Shown here in pieces: positions 24,391 through 32,965 of a stretch of 49,751 bases of DNA. Numbering within the stretch: position 1 is the stretch's first letter; the number at the start of each line of letters is the position of its first letter. Both the position numbers and the translations under genes were made by a program. Under the pieces are notes generated by a model. It searched no databases. It was not told the DNA's origin and saw only the letters and a program-made list of their open reading frames with translations. Origin of the DNA: Alphaproteobacteria bacterium (lineage in GTDB: Bacteria > Pseudomonadota > Alphaproteobacteria > UBA7985 > JAUIBT01); assembly GCA_030428565.1 (NCBI GenBank), contig JAUIDR010000022.1, positions 1 to 49,751 of the forward strand, given 5' to 3'.

Positions 24391-25566
24391 TCAACTCAAG
24401 CGCATCATACGGCGAATGCCTTGGAAGGCAAGCAGCGCAAACAGCAACAAGGCCGTGCCAAAAGGCAGCGCGTTGTGGTGCAGGTTCTGCATGGCAGCGC
24501 CCAATAAAGGCGCACCGCTGACCGAGCCGATTTCAAAGGAAACCACAAAGATGGCATTGGCGGCGGCCAGCCTGGCGATACTAAAGCGGGCGCCCAGCAA
24601 AGCGAGCGGCAGGGTAAAGAGGCTCTGCAGCAAGGAGGCATAGACGACCGCCAGTGCGATGTGCCAGGACTCATAGTCTAAGTAGGGGATCAACAGGCTT
24701 AGAACCCCGCCACAGGCAAGCGATACGTAGATCATATTGCGGGCGCCGATTTGGTCGGCCAGCCAACCGATCGGAAGCTGTAAGAACAGCCCGCCCACGA
24801 TGACCAGCGCCAGCAGGTCGTTGCCTTGCGCCACGCTGTGCCCCAGCCGCTCGGCGTAGATTCCCGTAAGACCGAAATAGGCCACCATGAAAAAGCCGCC
24901 TAAAAAAGCCGAAGCGAACAGAAACGGCGCTTCAAGCAGAACCCCGAAGTCGCGCTGTTCCAGAATGGGCGCGCGCGATTCGCCGTGACCCAATTCGATC
25001 GGATCGTGTGGGACAAGTAGAAAGAGAGGGGCGGTAGCAAAGGCAATCGTGGCTGCCAAGACGTAGTAAGGCAGATCCCCGTCGATGCCGACAAACTTCA
25101 ACAGCACCGGGCCGAGGCCATAGCCCAGCATCAAAAATGCGCCATAGGCCGATGTCACCTTGCCGCGGTGCTTTTCGGGGCTGACCTGGTTGACCCAGGC
25201 TTCCAGCAAGACCCAGGGGATCGAAAGCAACAAGCCGAACAAAAAGCGCGCGGCGAACAGCAGCTTGAAGGTGGGGAAAGTGGGCATGAGCGCATAGAGC
25301 AGCGCCATGGCCAAGCTGGCGATAATGATGGGCCAGACGTAGCCAAACCGTCGGGCGATCAACGGCACCATGGGGGCGGCGATGGCGGTCGCCAACGAAG
25401 CCAGTCCTGTATGGACCCCGATTAGGAACTCGTTATAGCCGTGTTGGGCCAGAACCGCGTTGACCAACAGCGTGCCCATGGAAAAGCCCAGGCCGGCGAT
25501 AAGCGAACTGAAAATAAGGACTGCGAGCACGCCCCAAGTGCTGTGCAGTCTGACTGGCTGGACCAT
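24391..25566 (-). CDS. Major facilitator superfamily transporter (YcaD-like)
   Basis: A 391-residue protein with twelve predicted membrane helices. Loop motifs include an RFG segment after helix 2 and WLADQIGAR after helix 8. The overall length and the N-terminal sequence resemble the YcaD-like MFS group, whose substrate is unknown. An AAGGA ribosome-binding site precedes the ATG. It lies 9 bp downstream of gcrA and is most likely co-transcribed with it. Confidence 0.82.
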   Translation of the reverse strand: MVQPVRLHSTWGVLAVLIFSSLIAGLGFSMGTLLVNAVLAQHGYNEFLIGVHTGLASLATAIAAPMVPLIARRFGYVWPIIIASLAMALLYALMPTFPTFKLLFAARFLFGLLLSIPWVLLEAWVNQVSPEKHRGKVTSAYGAFLMLGYGLGPVLLKFVGIDGDLPYYVLAATIAFATAPLFLLVPHDPIELGHGESRAPILEQRDFGVLLEAPFLFASAFLGGFFMVAYFGLTGIYAERLGHSVAQGNDLLALVIVGGLFLQLPIGWLADQIGARNMIYVSLACGGVLSLLIPYLDYESWHIALAVVYASLLQSLFTLPLALLGARFSIARLAAANAIFVVSFEIGSVSGAPLLGAAMQNLHHNALPFGTALLLFALLAFQGIRRMMRLS

Positions 25567-25575
25567 GAAGTGTCC

Positions 25576-25962
25576 TTAAGACGCGCGAGCGGATCGGGGG
25601 CGGGGCTGAATGTAGGCCAAGTCGTAGTGCTTTTGGCAATAGGGTTTGTGGGGCATAGACGGGGCATCGCAAAAGCGGAAGTCGTCTTCTGCCGGATCGC
25701 CGATAGGCCAAACACAGGTGTGACCGGTGGCGCGCAGGCCAACGCTGGTCGGGCTGGTCTTGCGGCGGGCTTTGGTTGCGGTCGCAGGACGCGCGCGCCG
25801 GATCGGTGACGGGCGCGGTGGCAGACCCAGGCGGTGGGCCTTGCCGATGACCGCGTTCTTGGTCACGCCCAATTTTTTACCAATGTCTTGGGCGCTGAGG
25901 CCTTCGCCCCAGAGCTGCTTGAGTTCCTCAATGCGTTCATCGGTCCAAGACAAAGCTGTCAT
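25576..25962 (-). CDS. gcrA: GcrA-family cell-cycle regulator
   Basis: A 128-residue DNA-binding protein. The N-terminal helix-turn-helix (about 5-48: SWTDERIEELKQLW ... NAVIGKAHRLGL) and the C-terminal Cys/His motif (CVWPIGDP ... FRFCDAP ... PYCQKHYDLAY) are diagnostic of GcrA. The middle is a basic Pro/Ala/Arg linker. In Caulobacter, GcrA binds sigma70 RNA polymerase and activates S-phase genes at promoters with methylated GANTC. It marks the host as alphaproteobacterial. Here it appears to head an operon with two transport genes, an unusual neighbourhood that may be incidental. Confidence 0.92.
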   Translation of the reverse strand: MTALSWTDERIEELKQLWGEGLSAQDIGKKLGVTKNAVIGKAHRLGLPPRPSPIRRARPATATKARRKTSPTSVGLRATGHTCVWPIGDPAEDDFRFCDAPSMPHKPYCQKHYDLAYIQPRPRSARAS

Positions 25963-26232
25963 CTGGTCTTCCAGTCGTTTGGCGGCAAGCGGTCGAGCCT
26001 TGCTCGTGGCTTGCTGGTCAGTTGTGTTCGTGCGCTGCCCGGATTATGTCCGAGTGCGCGGGGTGTGTCACGCAACGAAAGGTTTTTCTGACGCTCGGAC
26101 TTGCCGATCGCGCGAAAAAACGTGTCATTGCCGCACAAAATCTGCGTGAAAGACCCTGCGCGGATGTCCTGCTTGCAGGGTCATGCTCACATAAAGGTCA
26201 GCGCCTGGTCACGCGGCGAGGGTGACTAGGCA
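25963..26232. other. gcrA upstream region, no gene seen
   Basis: About 270 bp between the gcrA start and the stop of the unknown gene at 26254. It should hold the gcrA promoter, but I could not single out convincing -35/-10 hexamers. Small frames here look like chance. Confidence 0.4.
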
Positions 26233-26260
26233 AGGGTCACTAAGACAGGGTCACTAAGAT
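26233..26260. repeat. Two 14-bp tandem repeats overlapping a stop codon
   Basis: agggtcactaagac is followed by agggtcactaagat (one mismatch). The second copy contains the minus-strand stop codon at 26254-26256 of the gene that follows. Confidence 0.85.
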
Positions 26261-26613
26261 AGGGCCTCAAAGGTGTCCTTGGCCAACGCTTGGGCATCTA
26301 GCGCGCCGTCCCGGATCTGCAAATGGCGACCCGCGATCAACGAATCAATCCACAAAATGAAGGCGGAAAAGAGATAGGCCTCGCTCTGCTTATCGTTCAG
26401 CGACTCTTTGCCTTTGTGTAGGGTCTTAAACTGTTTTTGAGTCTTGCGCAAAATGGCCTGGCGGTGCGGCTTCTTGATCTCGCACTGATCGCGCAATTCG
26501 CGTTCGATGGCCTCGGCGACTACCGGAAAGCTCACAACATCGTCGCCGACGCTCAGGCTGGCTTGGCGGGCCTGGTCATCGTCTTTCCAAGGCATGAGTT
26601 GGTTGTCTTGCAT
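26254..26613 (-). CDS. Unrecognised 119-residue protein coupled to msrA
   Basis: I do not recognise this family. The product is small, soluble, mostly helical and highly charged (KKPHRQAILRKTQKQF), with one hydrophobic patch (YLFSAFILWIDSLIAG) that is more likely a buried helix than a membrane pass. Its ATG overlaps the msrA stop in a TGATG junction, so translation is coupled to msrA. That suggests a linked role in oxidative-damage repair, but the sequence itself does not show one. Confidence 0.65.
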   Translation of the reverse strand: MQDNQLMPWKDDDQARQASLSVGDDVVSFPVVAEAIERELRDQCEIKKPHRQAILRKTQKQFKTLHKGKESLNDKQSEAYLFSAFILWIDSLIAGRHLQIRDGALDAQALAKDTFEALS

Positions 26614-27077
26614 CAAAGCGTCCCTTGCTTCTTGGCGATGTATTGCTGGTGATAGTCTTCGGCCGGGTAGAAGTCAGCAACGCGCTCGATGGCCGTTGCG
26701 ATGGGTTTAGCGAATTTGCCCGATTCTTCAAGCGCCCGAATGACCGCGGCTGCGGTTTCGGCTTGGGCATCGGTGGTCGGGAAAATGGCGCTGCGGTACT
26801 GGGTACCGACATCGGGGCCTTGGCGGTTGATCTGCGTGGGATCGTGCAGTTCAAAAAACAGGTCGAGCAGCTTGTCAAAACTGACCACTGCCGGATCGAA
26901 CGCCAGCTTGACCGCTTCGGCGTGGCCGGTGGTGTTGCTGCAAACCAAGCGGTAGTCCGGGTTTTCGACGGTGCCGCCGATGTAGCCGACTTCTGTCGAA
27001 AGAACCCCCGGCGTTTTGCGAAAGATCTCCTCAACGCCCCAGAAGCATCCGGCGGCTAGGATAGCGGTTTCAGCCAT
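26613..27077 (-). CDS. msrA: Peptide methionine sulfoxide reductase A
   Basis: A 154-residue enzyme reducing the S-diastereomer of methionine sulfoxide in proteins. Catalytic C11 is in GCFWG. The family segments GVLSTEVGYIGG, GHAEAV and FFELHDPTQINRQGPDVGTQYRS are intact. There is no obvious resolving-cysteine tail; a second cysteine lies in the LVCSNT segment. An alternative ATG six bases upstream (27083) would put GGGA too close, so 27077 is preferred. No signal peptide, so cytoplasmic. Confidence 0.93.
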   Translation of the reverse strand: MAETAILAAGCFWGVEEIFRKTPGVLSTEVGYIGGTVENPDYRLVCSNTTGHAEAVKLAFDPAVVSFDKLLDLFFELHDPTQINRQGPDVGTQYRSAIFPTTDAQAETAAAVIRALEESGKFAKPIATAIERVADFYPAEDYHQQYIAKKQGTL

Positions 27078-27263
27078 GATCATTATCCCACGTTAAGAAA
27101 TGGGCACCCCTGAAGAGCGCAACGCCCTGGCCGAGCGGCCAAGGCGTATAAGAAACTCAATCTATATGGGCGCCCAGGGGCTTGCAAGCAAGCGCCCAAT
27201 TGCTGAGAGCTCAACAGGTTTGGTTCGTGTAACCCCAATCAGCGGAGACCCAACTGACTCAGC

Positions 27264-27292
27264 CCCATTTAGCGGAGCCCAATTTAGCGGAG
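27264..27292. repeat. 14/15-bp tandem repeat overlapping the cysK stop
   Basis: cccatttagcggag (27264-27277) is followed by cccaatttagcggag (27278-27292), differing by one inserted A. The second copy includes the minus-strand stop TAA at 27284-27286, so the stop region itself has been duplicated. A third partial agcggag occurs at 27241. Confidence 0.8.
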
Positions 27293-28291
27293 CCAGGGCG
27301 GCAGCGGTAGGTCGCGTTCTTGCAAGAAGGCCTTGTTGTACATCTTTGAGGCGTAGCGCGCGCCGCCGTCGCACAGCATGGTCACGATGGTATGGCCGGG
27401 GCCCATGTCGCGCGCCATGGCGACCGCGCCAGCGGCGTTGATGCCAGACGAAGACCCCAGAACCAGGCCCTCGGTCTCGATCAGATCGAACAAAAGGCTC
27501 AGCGCGTCGCTGTCGGGAATGCGGTAGGCGTAATCGACGCTCAGGCCTTCCAGATTGGCGGTGATGCGTCCCTGGCCGATGCCCTCGGTGATCGAGGAGC
27601 CCTCGGACTTCAATTCGCCGGTCGTAAAGTAAGAATAGAGCGCGGCGCCAAAGGGGTCAGCCAGCCCGATTTTGACATTAGCGTTCTTGGCGCGAAGGCC
27701 CATGGCTGTACCCGCCAGCGTGCCGCCGGAACCCACCGCACAGATAAAGCCATCGACCTGGCCTGCGGTCTGCTCCCAGATTTCGGGCGCGGTGGTGTCG
27801 ATGTGGGCTTGGCGGTTGGCCACGTTGTCGAACTGGTTGGCCCAAATGGCTGAACCAGGATTGGCCGCGTTCATCTCCTCGGCCATGCGGCCCGAAACTT
27901 TAATGAAGTTGTTGGGATCACGATAGGGCTTTGCGGGGACTTGGATCAGCTCTGCGCCCGCTTGGATCAGGGCATCTTTCTTTTCTTGGGTCTGGGTCTC
28001 GGGGATGACGATCTTGGTAGTATAGCCGCGCGAGCGCGCCATGACCGATAGTCCAATACCAGTATTGCCCGCCGTGCCCTCGACGATGACACCGCCCGGC
28101 TTCAAACTGCCGTCGGCCTCGGCGGCTTTGATAATGCCCACGGCGGCACGGTCTTTAACAGAACCGCCGGGGTTCATGAATTCGCACTTACCCAAGATGC
28201 GACAGCCCGTCAGTTTCGAGAGGCCGCGCAGCTCAATCAAGGGGGTGTTGCCGACAATGTCAAAAACGTTCGGATAGGTGGGCTGGCTCAT
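27284..28291 (-). CDS. cysK: Cysteine synthase A (O-acetylserine sulfhydrylase)
   Basis: A 335-residue PLP enzyme of fold type II that makes cysteine from O-acetylserine and sulphide. The PLP lysine is K46 (GGSVKDR). The substrate loop reads EGTAGNTG, an Ala replacing the common Ser of TSGNTG, as in a subgroup of cysteine synthases. The phosphate-binding loop is GSGGTLAG and SSSGINAAGA closes the cofactor site. The start at 28291 follows AGGTCC and begins at the family-typical N-terminus (PTYPNVFDIVGNTPLIEL); the open frame to 28399 is not supported by homology. A cystathionine beta-synthase-like activity is a less likely alternative. Confidence 0.9.
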   Translation of the reverse strand: MSQPTYPNVFDIVGNTPLIELRGLSKLTGCRILGKCEFMNPGGSVKDRAAVGIIKAAEADGSLKPGGVIVEGTAGNTGIGLSVMARSRGYTTKIVIPETQTQEKKDALIQAGAELIQVPAKPYRDPNNFIKVSGRMAEEMNAANPGSAIWANQFDNVANRQAHIDTTAPEIWEQTAGQVDGFICAVGSGGTLAGTAMGLRAKNANVKIGLADPFGAALYSYFTTGELKSEGSSITEGIGQGRITANLEGLSVDYAYRIPDSDALSLLFDLIETEGLVLGSSSGINAAGAVAMARDMGPGHTIVTMLCDGGARYASKMYNKAFLQERDLPLPPWLR

Positions 28292-28464
28292 GTTGGACCT
28301 TTGCAATGCAGCTTCGTTCGTTCGCGCGAGATCGGCTCTCGCCGACGCGTGCGGCTTTAAATGCAGCACGGATCTTGCAGGTAAGCAAGCTTGCGGCAAA
28401 GGTCAAAGGACGCAGCAAAGAGGCGAAGCCCAAATCTGGCAAAACGCCGGGGGTTTGCGAAATT

Positions 28465-29952
28465 TTACTGCCCGGAGGCGTTGTTCTGCAGGAATTCGGC
28501 GATTTCAGCTGGGAATTCCGCAACGCTCGGGAAGTTTTCCCGGTTGAATTCGGGAATTTGTGTCGATCTGACTTCGGCATAGTTTGCGGCAGGGCTAAAG
28601 ACCTGTCCGCCGCCGACGCGATCTGCGCTCAGCTCACCCATGGCGCCAAGCAGGCTATAGCTGGCCTTGATGTATTCGGCTTGCGCGCGCGCCAGCGCGA
28701 TGCGTGCTTCTGACAGGGTCTTTTCGGTCTGCAGCACATCCAAGGTGCTGGCCTGGCCTTGGCGCGCCTGCTCGGACACCGCGTCATAGGAGGCTTCGGC
28801 TGCCAATACCTGTGCTTCGAAGGCGGAGATCACCGCGCGCTGACTGTTGTAGGCGTTCCAGGCTTGCATGATGCCTGAGCGTAGACTGCGCTCTTGGCTC
28901 TGCACCTCGGCCAAGGCCTGCGAGCGTTCGTGCTTGGCTTGGCGCACCTTCGAGAGGGTCGCGCCGCCCGCAAAGATGGGCACCGACAGCGTCGCGCCAA
29001 CGGTGAAGGAGTTGTTGGCGGTCATGCTGGTCGATTCAGAGCTCGACCAAGTGCGCTTGGCTGTGCCATTGGCGCTCAGCGTTGGATAGAGCGCGGCTTG
29101 CTGCAAGCGAATATTGCTCTCGGCGGCTTGCAGCGCTAGGCGGGCAGCCTTGATGCCCGGTGATTGGGCTAGACCGCGATTAAGCGCCTCATCCAGGGAA
29201 TATGGCAGGCCAGAAGGCAGGCCGGGATTGTAGACCTGGCTGGCGATTTGGCCGGTCATCTCAAACAGAGCCGACTTGGCGATTTGCACGTTCTGGCGCG
29301 AAGACGAGAGGTCGGCTTGCCCCTTGGCAACCGCCGCGCGGGCCTGGGTCACATCGGTGACGGTAGCCACGCCAGCATCGCGGCGGGCTTCGGCGGCGCG
29401 CTGCTGTTCGGCCAGCAGGTCTAAGGTCGCGCGGTTCAGCGAGACCACCGCTTGGCTCAAGACGATGTCCATATAGCGAGAGGCGGCTTGGGTCATTTGC
29501 TGTTGCTCGCTAGCGGCCAGGCTCTGCCACTGCGCGCGCACGTTAGCGTTGGTCAGCTCAAGGCCGCTACCGATCGCACCGCCCGAATAGAGAACCTGAT
29601 TGACGCTCAATCCCAGTTCGTGGCGTTGCGAGAACTGGTCCGGCATGGCCAGAGACTCGCTGTAGGTCAGCGAGGAGCTGGCCGAACCGCTGATTTGGGG
29701 CAGGCCCTGGGCGACGGTCTGGCGCACGCTCTCGTTCGCTGCGCGCACGCCCGCTCTGGCGGCGGCCAAAACCGGGCTGTTTTGGTTGGTCAGAATCAGC
29801 GCTTCTTGCAGGCTCATGGCCTGGAGGCTCGCAGCGCTTAACCCCCAAGTCGCCAAACCCAGCAGCAAAACCTGGCGCGCAGCACGCGACGCGCGGCGCT
29901 TGGCGAACAAGCGCGGGCGGCGGTCTGCGGCGGTCATTGGCTGATCTGCCAT
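28465..29952 (-). CDS. TolC-family outer-membrane efflux / type I secretion channel
   Basis: A 495-residue outer-membrane factor. The signal peptide (RQVLLLGLATWGLSAASLQA) is preceded by a long basic n-region. Two OEP repeats follow, each with long helical coiled-coil hairpins and beta-strands (for example NQVLYSGGAIGSGLEL in the first, VPIFAGGATLSKV in the second). Trimeric TolC channels link inner-membrane exporters to the outside. A C-terminal tail of about 60 residues after the second repeat is Phe/Pro/Glu-rich. The pcm-like gene lies 106 bp upstream on the same strand, an order common in Alphaproteobacteria. Confidence 0.9.
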   Translation of the reverse strand: MADQPMTAADRRPRLFAKRRASRAARQVLLLGLATWGLSAASLQAMSLQEALILTNQNSPVLAAARAGVRAANESVRQTVAQGLPQISGSASSSLTYSESLAMPDQFSQRHELGLSVNQVLYSGGAIGSGLELTNANVRAQWQSLAASEQQQMTQAASRYMDIVLSQAVVSLNRATLDLLAEQQRAAEARRDAGVATVTDVTQARAAVAKGQADLSSSRQNVQIAKSALFEMTGQIASQVYNPGLPSGLPYSLDEALNRGLAQSPGIKAARLALQAAESNIRLQQAALYPTLSANGTAKRTWSSSESTSMTANNSFTVGATLSVPIFAGGATLSKVRQAKHERSQALAEVQSQERSLRSGIMQAWNAYNSQRAVISAFEAQVLAAEASYDAVSEQARQGQASTLDVLQTEKTLSEARIALARAQAEYIKASYSLLGAMGELSADRVGGGQVFSPAANYAEVRSTQIPEFNRENFPSVAEFPAEIAEFLQNNASGQ

Positions 29953-30058
29953 GCGGGTCTGGTCCTTCCAGGCTCACGCCTCGCATTTACTGAGGCTGGA
30001 TTTTGAGTGTGCTGCTTTCGATCAAGGCTTGAAAGTTAAACTCCAGGGTTACTCACAC

Positions 30059-30718
30059 TTAAAAAGTGAAGCTTGGCGCTTTGGTAAACTCCGGCAGCAA
30101 GGGAATCGAGGCGTCGAACAGCTCTTCGCGCTGCCAGCCCGACGCCAAGCGGGTCATGCGTACTGCGACGCCAGGGGTCTGGGGCTTGGGGCGCTCGACC
30201 ACCAACAGGCGGGCATCGTCACTCAAGATAGGGCTAAACATTTCCGCGACAAGCTGGGCATCGCTGACCGCGCCGCCGACTAGGGCCAGACTGATGGGCC
30301 CCGATACGCCGTCAAAGCGGGTCACGTCGCCGGTGACAAATTCCACGTTGCTGCATTCAAGGGCATCGGCCTGTGCGCGGGCGTGATCGATCAAAACACC
30401 GTCATTCTCTAGGCCTGTTACGGCAGCGCAGAGTCCCGACAACACGCAAGCCGCGTAGCCTGAACCTGAGGCGATGACCAGCGCCGTATCGCCCGCGTTG
30501 GGCGCGGCAGCGTCAAGCAAGCGCGAGAATACCATGGGCTCCATCAAAGAGCGCGTGGCGCTGATGGGCAGGTCTTCATCGACGTAGGCGACGCCCGCCA
30601 TGTTCGGGGCGACGAAATTTTCGCGCGGTACCTCTGCCAAGCTGGCGAGGACCGCTTCGTTGGTCACTTTATTGGGCCGCAACTGGCCGTCGATCATGCT
30701 GGAACGCTGAACTGACAT
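30059..30718 (-). CDS. Protein-L-isoaspartate O-methyltransferase-like protein
   Basis: A 219-residue SAM-dependent methyltransferase of the PCMT type. The segments MIDGQLRPNKVTNEAVLASL, VPRENFV, and YVDEDLPI...MEPMVFSRLLDAA match the N-terminal part of the family. The SAM motif I (ALVIASGSGYAACVL) is divergent: the usual GxGxGY is ASGSGY and the preceding acidic residue is absent. It may have shifted activity. The alphaproteobacterial tolC-associated PCMT-like group shows such divergence, as far as I recall. Confidence 0.78.
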   Translation of the reverse strand: MSVQRSSMIDGQLRPNKVTNEAVLASLAEVPRENFVAPNMAGVAYVDEDLPISATRSLMEPMVFSRLLDAAAPNAGDTALVIASGSGYAACVLSGLCAAVTGLENDGVLIDHARAQADALECSNVEFVTGDVTRFDGVSGPISLALVGGAVSDAQLVAEMFSPILSDDARLLVVERPKPQTPGVAVRMTRLASGWQREELFDASIPLLPEFTKAPSFTF

Positions 30719-31184
30719 GAGGCTTGAAAGTCTTTCTTTATACTGCCGTTAGGGATGGCCGCTGCCTGCGAGCCTTGGTGTTGGGCGAACCGCAGTTACG
30801 CTCAGTTTGCCCATGAGGATCAATTGCTGCCTATATTGTCGACACGACAACACGCCGCGAGGCTATACTCTGGATAGCATAACGCGCCCACAATCGGCAG
30901 AATCTCGATCAAAAGTTGCAACATTTTGCAATGATAGCCAGGCGGCAGGCTGGCGCTGTGGATAAAATTCTGAACCTTAAATTGTGGCTTCTAGCCCTAT
31001 AACCGCCATAATCTGGCCACGCGTCGCTCTGCCTTCGCCCGCCCCTGTGCTGGCGTTTGGCGTTGGGGCGTTGCGGTCTGGCCCGTGTTGGACGAGAAAC
31101 CAACTCTCGTGTAGGCGTCTAAACCTGAAAGCCAGTAGTTCCGGCTAACCTACCGTTTCCAGCCAACCCTAACGAAAGCCGCTC
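30719..31184. other. Divergent promoter region with inverted repeat
   Basis: A 466-bp gap between divergent genes. It contains the perfect inverted repeat TTGTCG-ACA-CGACAA at 30836-30850, a possible repressor operator, and close by GCTAT-N7-ATAGC. No tRNA, small RNA or ORF is supported. Confidence 0.4.
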
Positions 31185-32390
31185 ATGGCGACTCCAAGCC
31201 TGCAAGAACCAGCGCCCGCTTCGGGCCAACTCAGCCAGCATCTGCGCCACTTCGTGGCGGCGCTGCGGCGGGCTGGCCTGAAAATCGGCCCCGCAGCCTT
31301 GGTCGATGCGCTGGAAGTGATGCGCGAGGTAGGGTTGGCGCGCAAGGACGACCTGCGCGAGGCCTTGGCCAGCGTGTTGTTGCGCCGTCACGAAGACCGG
31401 GCCCTATTCGATCAGGCTTTCAGGCTGTATTGGCGCGATCCGCAGTATTTTCAGCGCTTGCTTGACCTGATTCTGCCCGACGAGGAGCCCTTGGCAAGTC
31501 AGGCATCAGACGATAACGCCACCGCCGAGCGTTTGGCTCAGCGCCTGGCTGCAGAAGCGGGAGAAGACCGCGAGCCGAGCGAAAGTTTTGAGCTGGAGAT
31601 CGATCTTTCGACCACCAGTTCTAGCCTTGATCGTCTCCGTAGCCGCGATTTTGAGACCATGAGCCGCGATGAGCTGGCCGAGGTTCAGGCGGCCATTGCG
31701 AGCTTGGCGCGCCGTCCGCAGCGCATGACAACGCGGCGCTGGCAGGCCGGGGCCACAAGCGGACCGATCGATATGCGCCGCGCTCTGCAGCGCCAAGGTC
31801 GCCGTTTTATGGCCGATGCCAGTCTGCCGCGCCGCCGCCGCCAACAGCGCCCGCCGCCGCTGGTCATGCTGTTGGATATATCTGGCTCCATGGCCCAATA
31901 CAGCCGCGTCATGCTGTTGTTCGCGCACGCCCTTGCGCAAAACCCCGAGGTTGCGGCCAGCCTACATGTCTTTACCCTTGGCACGCGGCTGACCAACGTC
32001 TCGAGGGCGTTTCGCCATAAATATATCGACCAGAGCCTAGCCGAAGTGGCCCGGCTGGTGCCCGACTGGGAGGGTGGAACCCGGCTGGGTAGTGCGCTGG
32101 CGCTGTTCAACAGGCTTTGGGCGCGCCGGGTGCTGGCCAGCGGTGCCCGCTGCCTTCTGATTACAGATGGGCTGGAGCGTGATGATCTGGACCTGATGGA
32201 GGCGCAGACCCAACGCCTGGCGCGACTGGCGCATCGCCTCTTGTGGCTCAATCCTTTGCTGCGCTGGGACGGCTATCAGCCGCTGGCAGCCGGCGCCCGC
32301 ATCTTGGACCACCACGTTGACGAGCGCTTAGCGATCCACAATCTGCACAGTCTAGAAGCTCTGGCCGAGACCCTATCTTGCGGGCTATAG
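31185..32390 (+). CDS. CoxE-type VWA-domain protein (molybdoenzyme maturation)
   Basis: A 401-residue cytoplasmic protein. An N-terminal helical region (about 1-110) is followed by an acidic linker and a basic stretch (LPRRRRQQRPPP). The von Willebrand A domain has a MIDAS motif D231-I-S233-G-S235 and T299 in GGTRLG. CoxE proteins work with a MoxR-type AAA+ ATPase (CoxD) in sulphuration/insertion of the Mo-Cu or Mo cofactor of CO dehydrogenase/xanthine-oxidase-type enzymes. No MoxR gene lies in the window. The two XdhC-type genes downstream support this job. The target hydroxylase genes are not here. Confidence 0.82.
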   Translation: MATPSLQEPAPASGQLSQHLRHFVAALRRAGLKIGPAALVDALEVMREVGLARKDDLREALASVLLRRHEDRALFDQAFRLYWRDPQYFQRLLDLILPDEEPLASQASDDNATAERLAQRLAAEAGEDREPSESFELEIDLSTTSSSLDRLRSRDFETMSRDELAEVQAAIASLARRPQRMTTRRWQAGATSGPIDMRRALQRQGRRFMADASLPRRRRQQRPPPLVMLLDISGSMAQYSRVMLLFAHALAQNPEVAASLHVFTLGTRLTNVSRAFRHKYIDQSLAEVARLVPDWEGGTRLGSALALFNRLWARRVLASGARCLLITDGLERDDLDLMEAQTQRLARLAHRLLWLNPLLRWDGYQPLAAGARILDHHVDERLAIHNLHSLEALAETLSCGL

Positions 32391-32557
32391 TGGCGGGCCA
32401 ACAGTCCGTCCGGTGCACAGGCCAGTAAGCGGCCGGGTGCGTAGCCCAGTCAGGGTCCAGTGAGATGGGGTTTACGCGCTGGGGACAAGAGGACGGAAGG
32501 GCGCCATATGCGGGCGGTCACGATTTACGGGTGGCGAAACGAATAGGAGGCAAGGCC

Positions 32558-32953
32558 ATGAGCGATGGTGCCAAGCTTGACATGGAAGACACCAAGAGCG
32601 CAGATCCGCTGGCGATTGCACAGGGTTGGTTGCGCGATGGCCAGCACGTGGCCCTGGCGACGGTGGTGCACACTTGGGGCTCCTCGCCGCGCCCCTTGGG
32701 ATCGCGCTTGGTGGTTGACCAGGACGGGCGCATGTTTGGTTCGGTCTCGGGCGGCTGTGTCGAACAGGCCGTGGTGTTTGAAGCCATCGAGGCTATCAAG
32801 ACCGGCCAGGCTAAGCGGCTTAGCTTTGGCGTCAGCGATGAAATGGCTTGGGACGTGGGACTGACGTGTGGTGGCCAGCTTGACGTCTTCGTCGAGCCCT
32901 TGCACGGCCTCAACAGCGCTGAGACCACGACGAAGAAAACCGGTACCGCATAA
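32558..32953 (+). CDS. XdhC/CoxI-family protein, N-terminal domain only
   Basis: A 131-residue protein corresponding to the first (CoxI, PF02625-type) domain of XdhC: VALATVVHTWGSSPRPLGSR, then GSVSGGCVEQAVV, a cysteine-containing loop (C and Q conserved) and LTCGGQLDVFVEP. XdhC binds and sulphurates the molybdenum cofactor for xanthine-oxidase-family enzymes. The ATG at 32558 has an excellent AGGAGG site; a frame open from 32465 is ignored. The Rossmann half of XdhC is a separate gene 12 bp downstream. Confidence 0.85.
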   Translation: MSDGAKLDMEDTKSADPLAIAQGWLRDGQHVALATVVHTWGSSPRPLGSRLVVDQDGRMFGSVSGGCVEQAVVFEAIEAIKTGQAKRLSFGVSDEMAWDVGLTCGGQLDVFVEPLHGLNSAETTTKKTGTA

Positions 32954-32965
32954 GGAAAGCCCAAG

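Noticed and set aside
27084-27263. Small open frames between msrA and cysK
   Set aside because: They lack ribosome-binding sites and family patterns; the region contains repeat remnants only.
30719-31184. Possible tRNA or small RNA in a large divergent gap
   Set aside because: No cloverleaf, CCA end or terminator-like stem could be found by eye.
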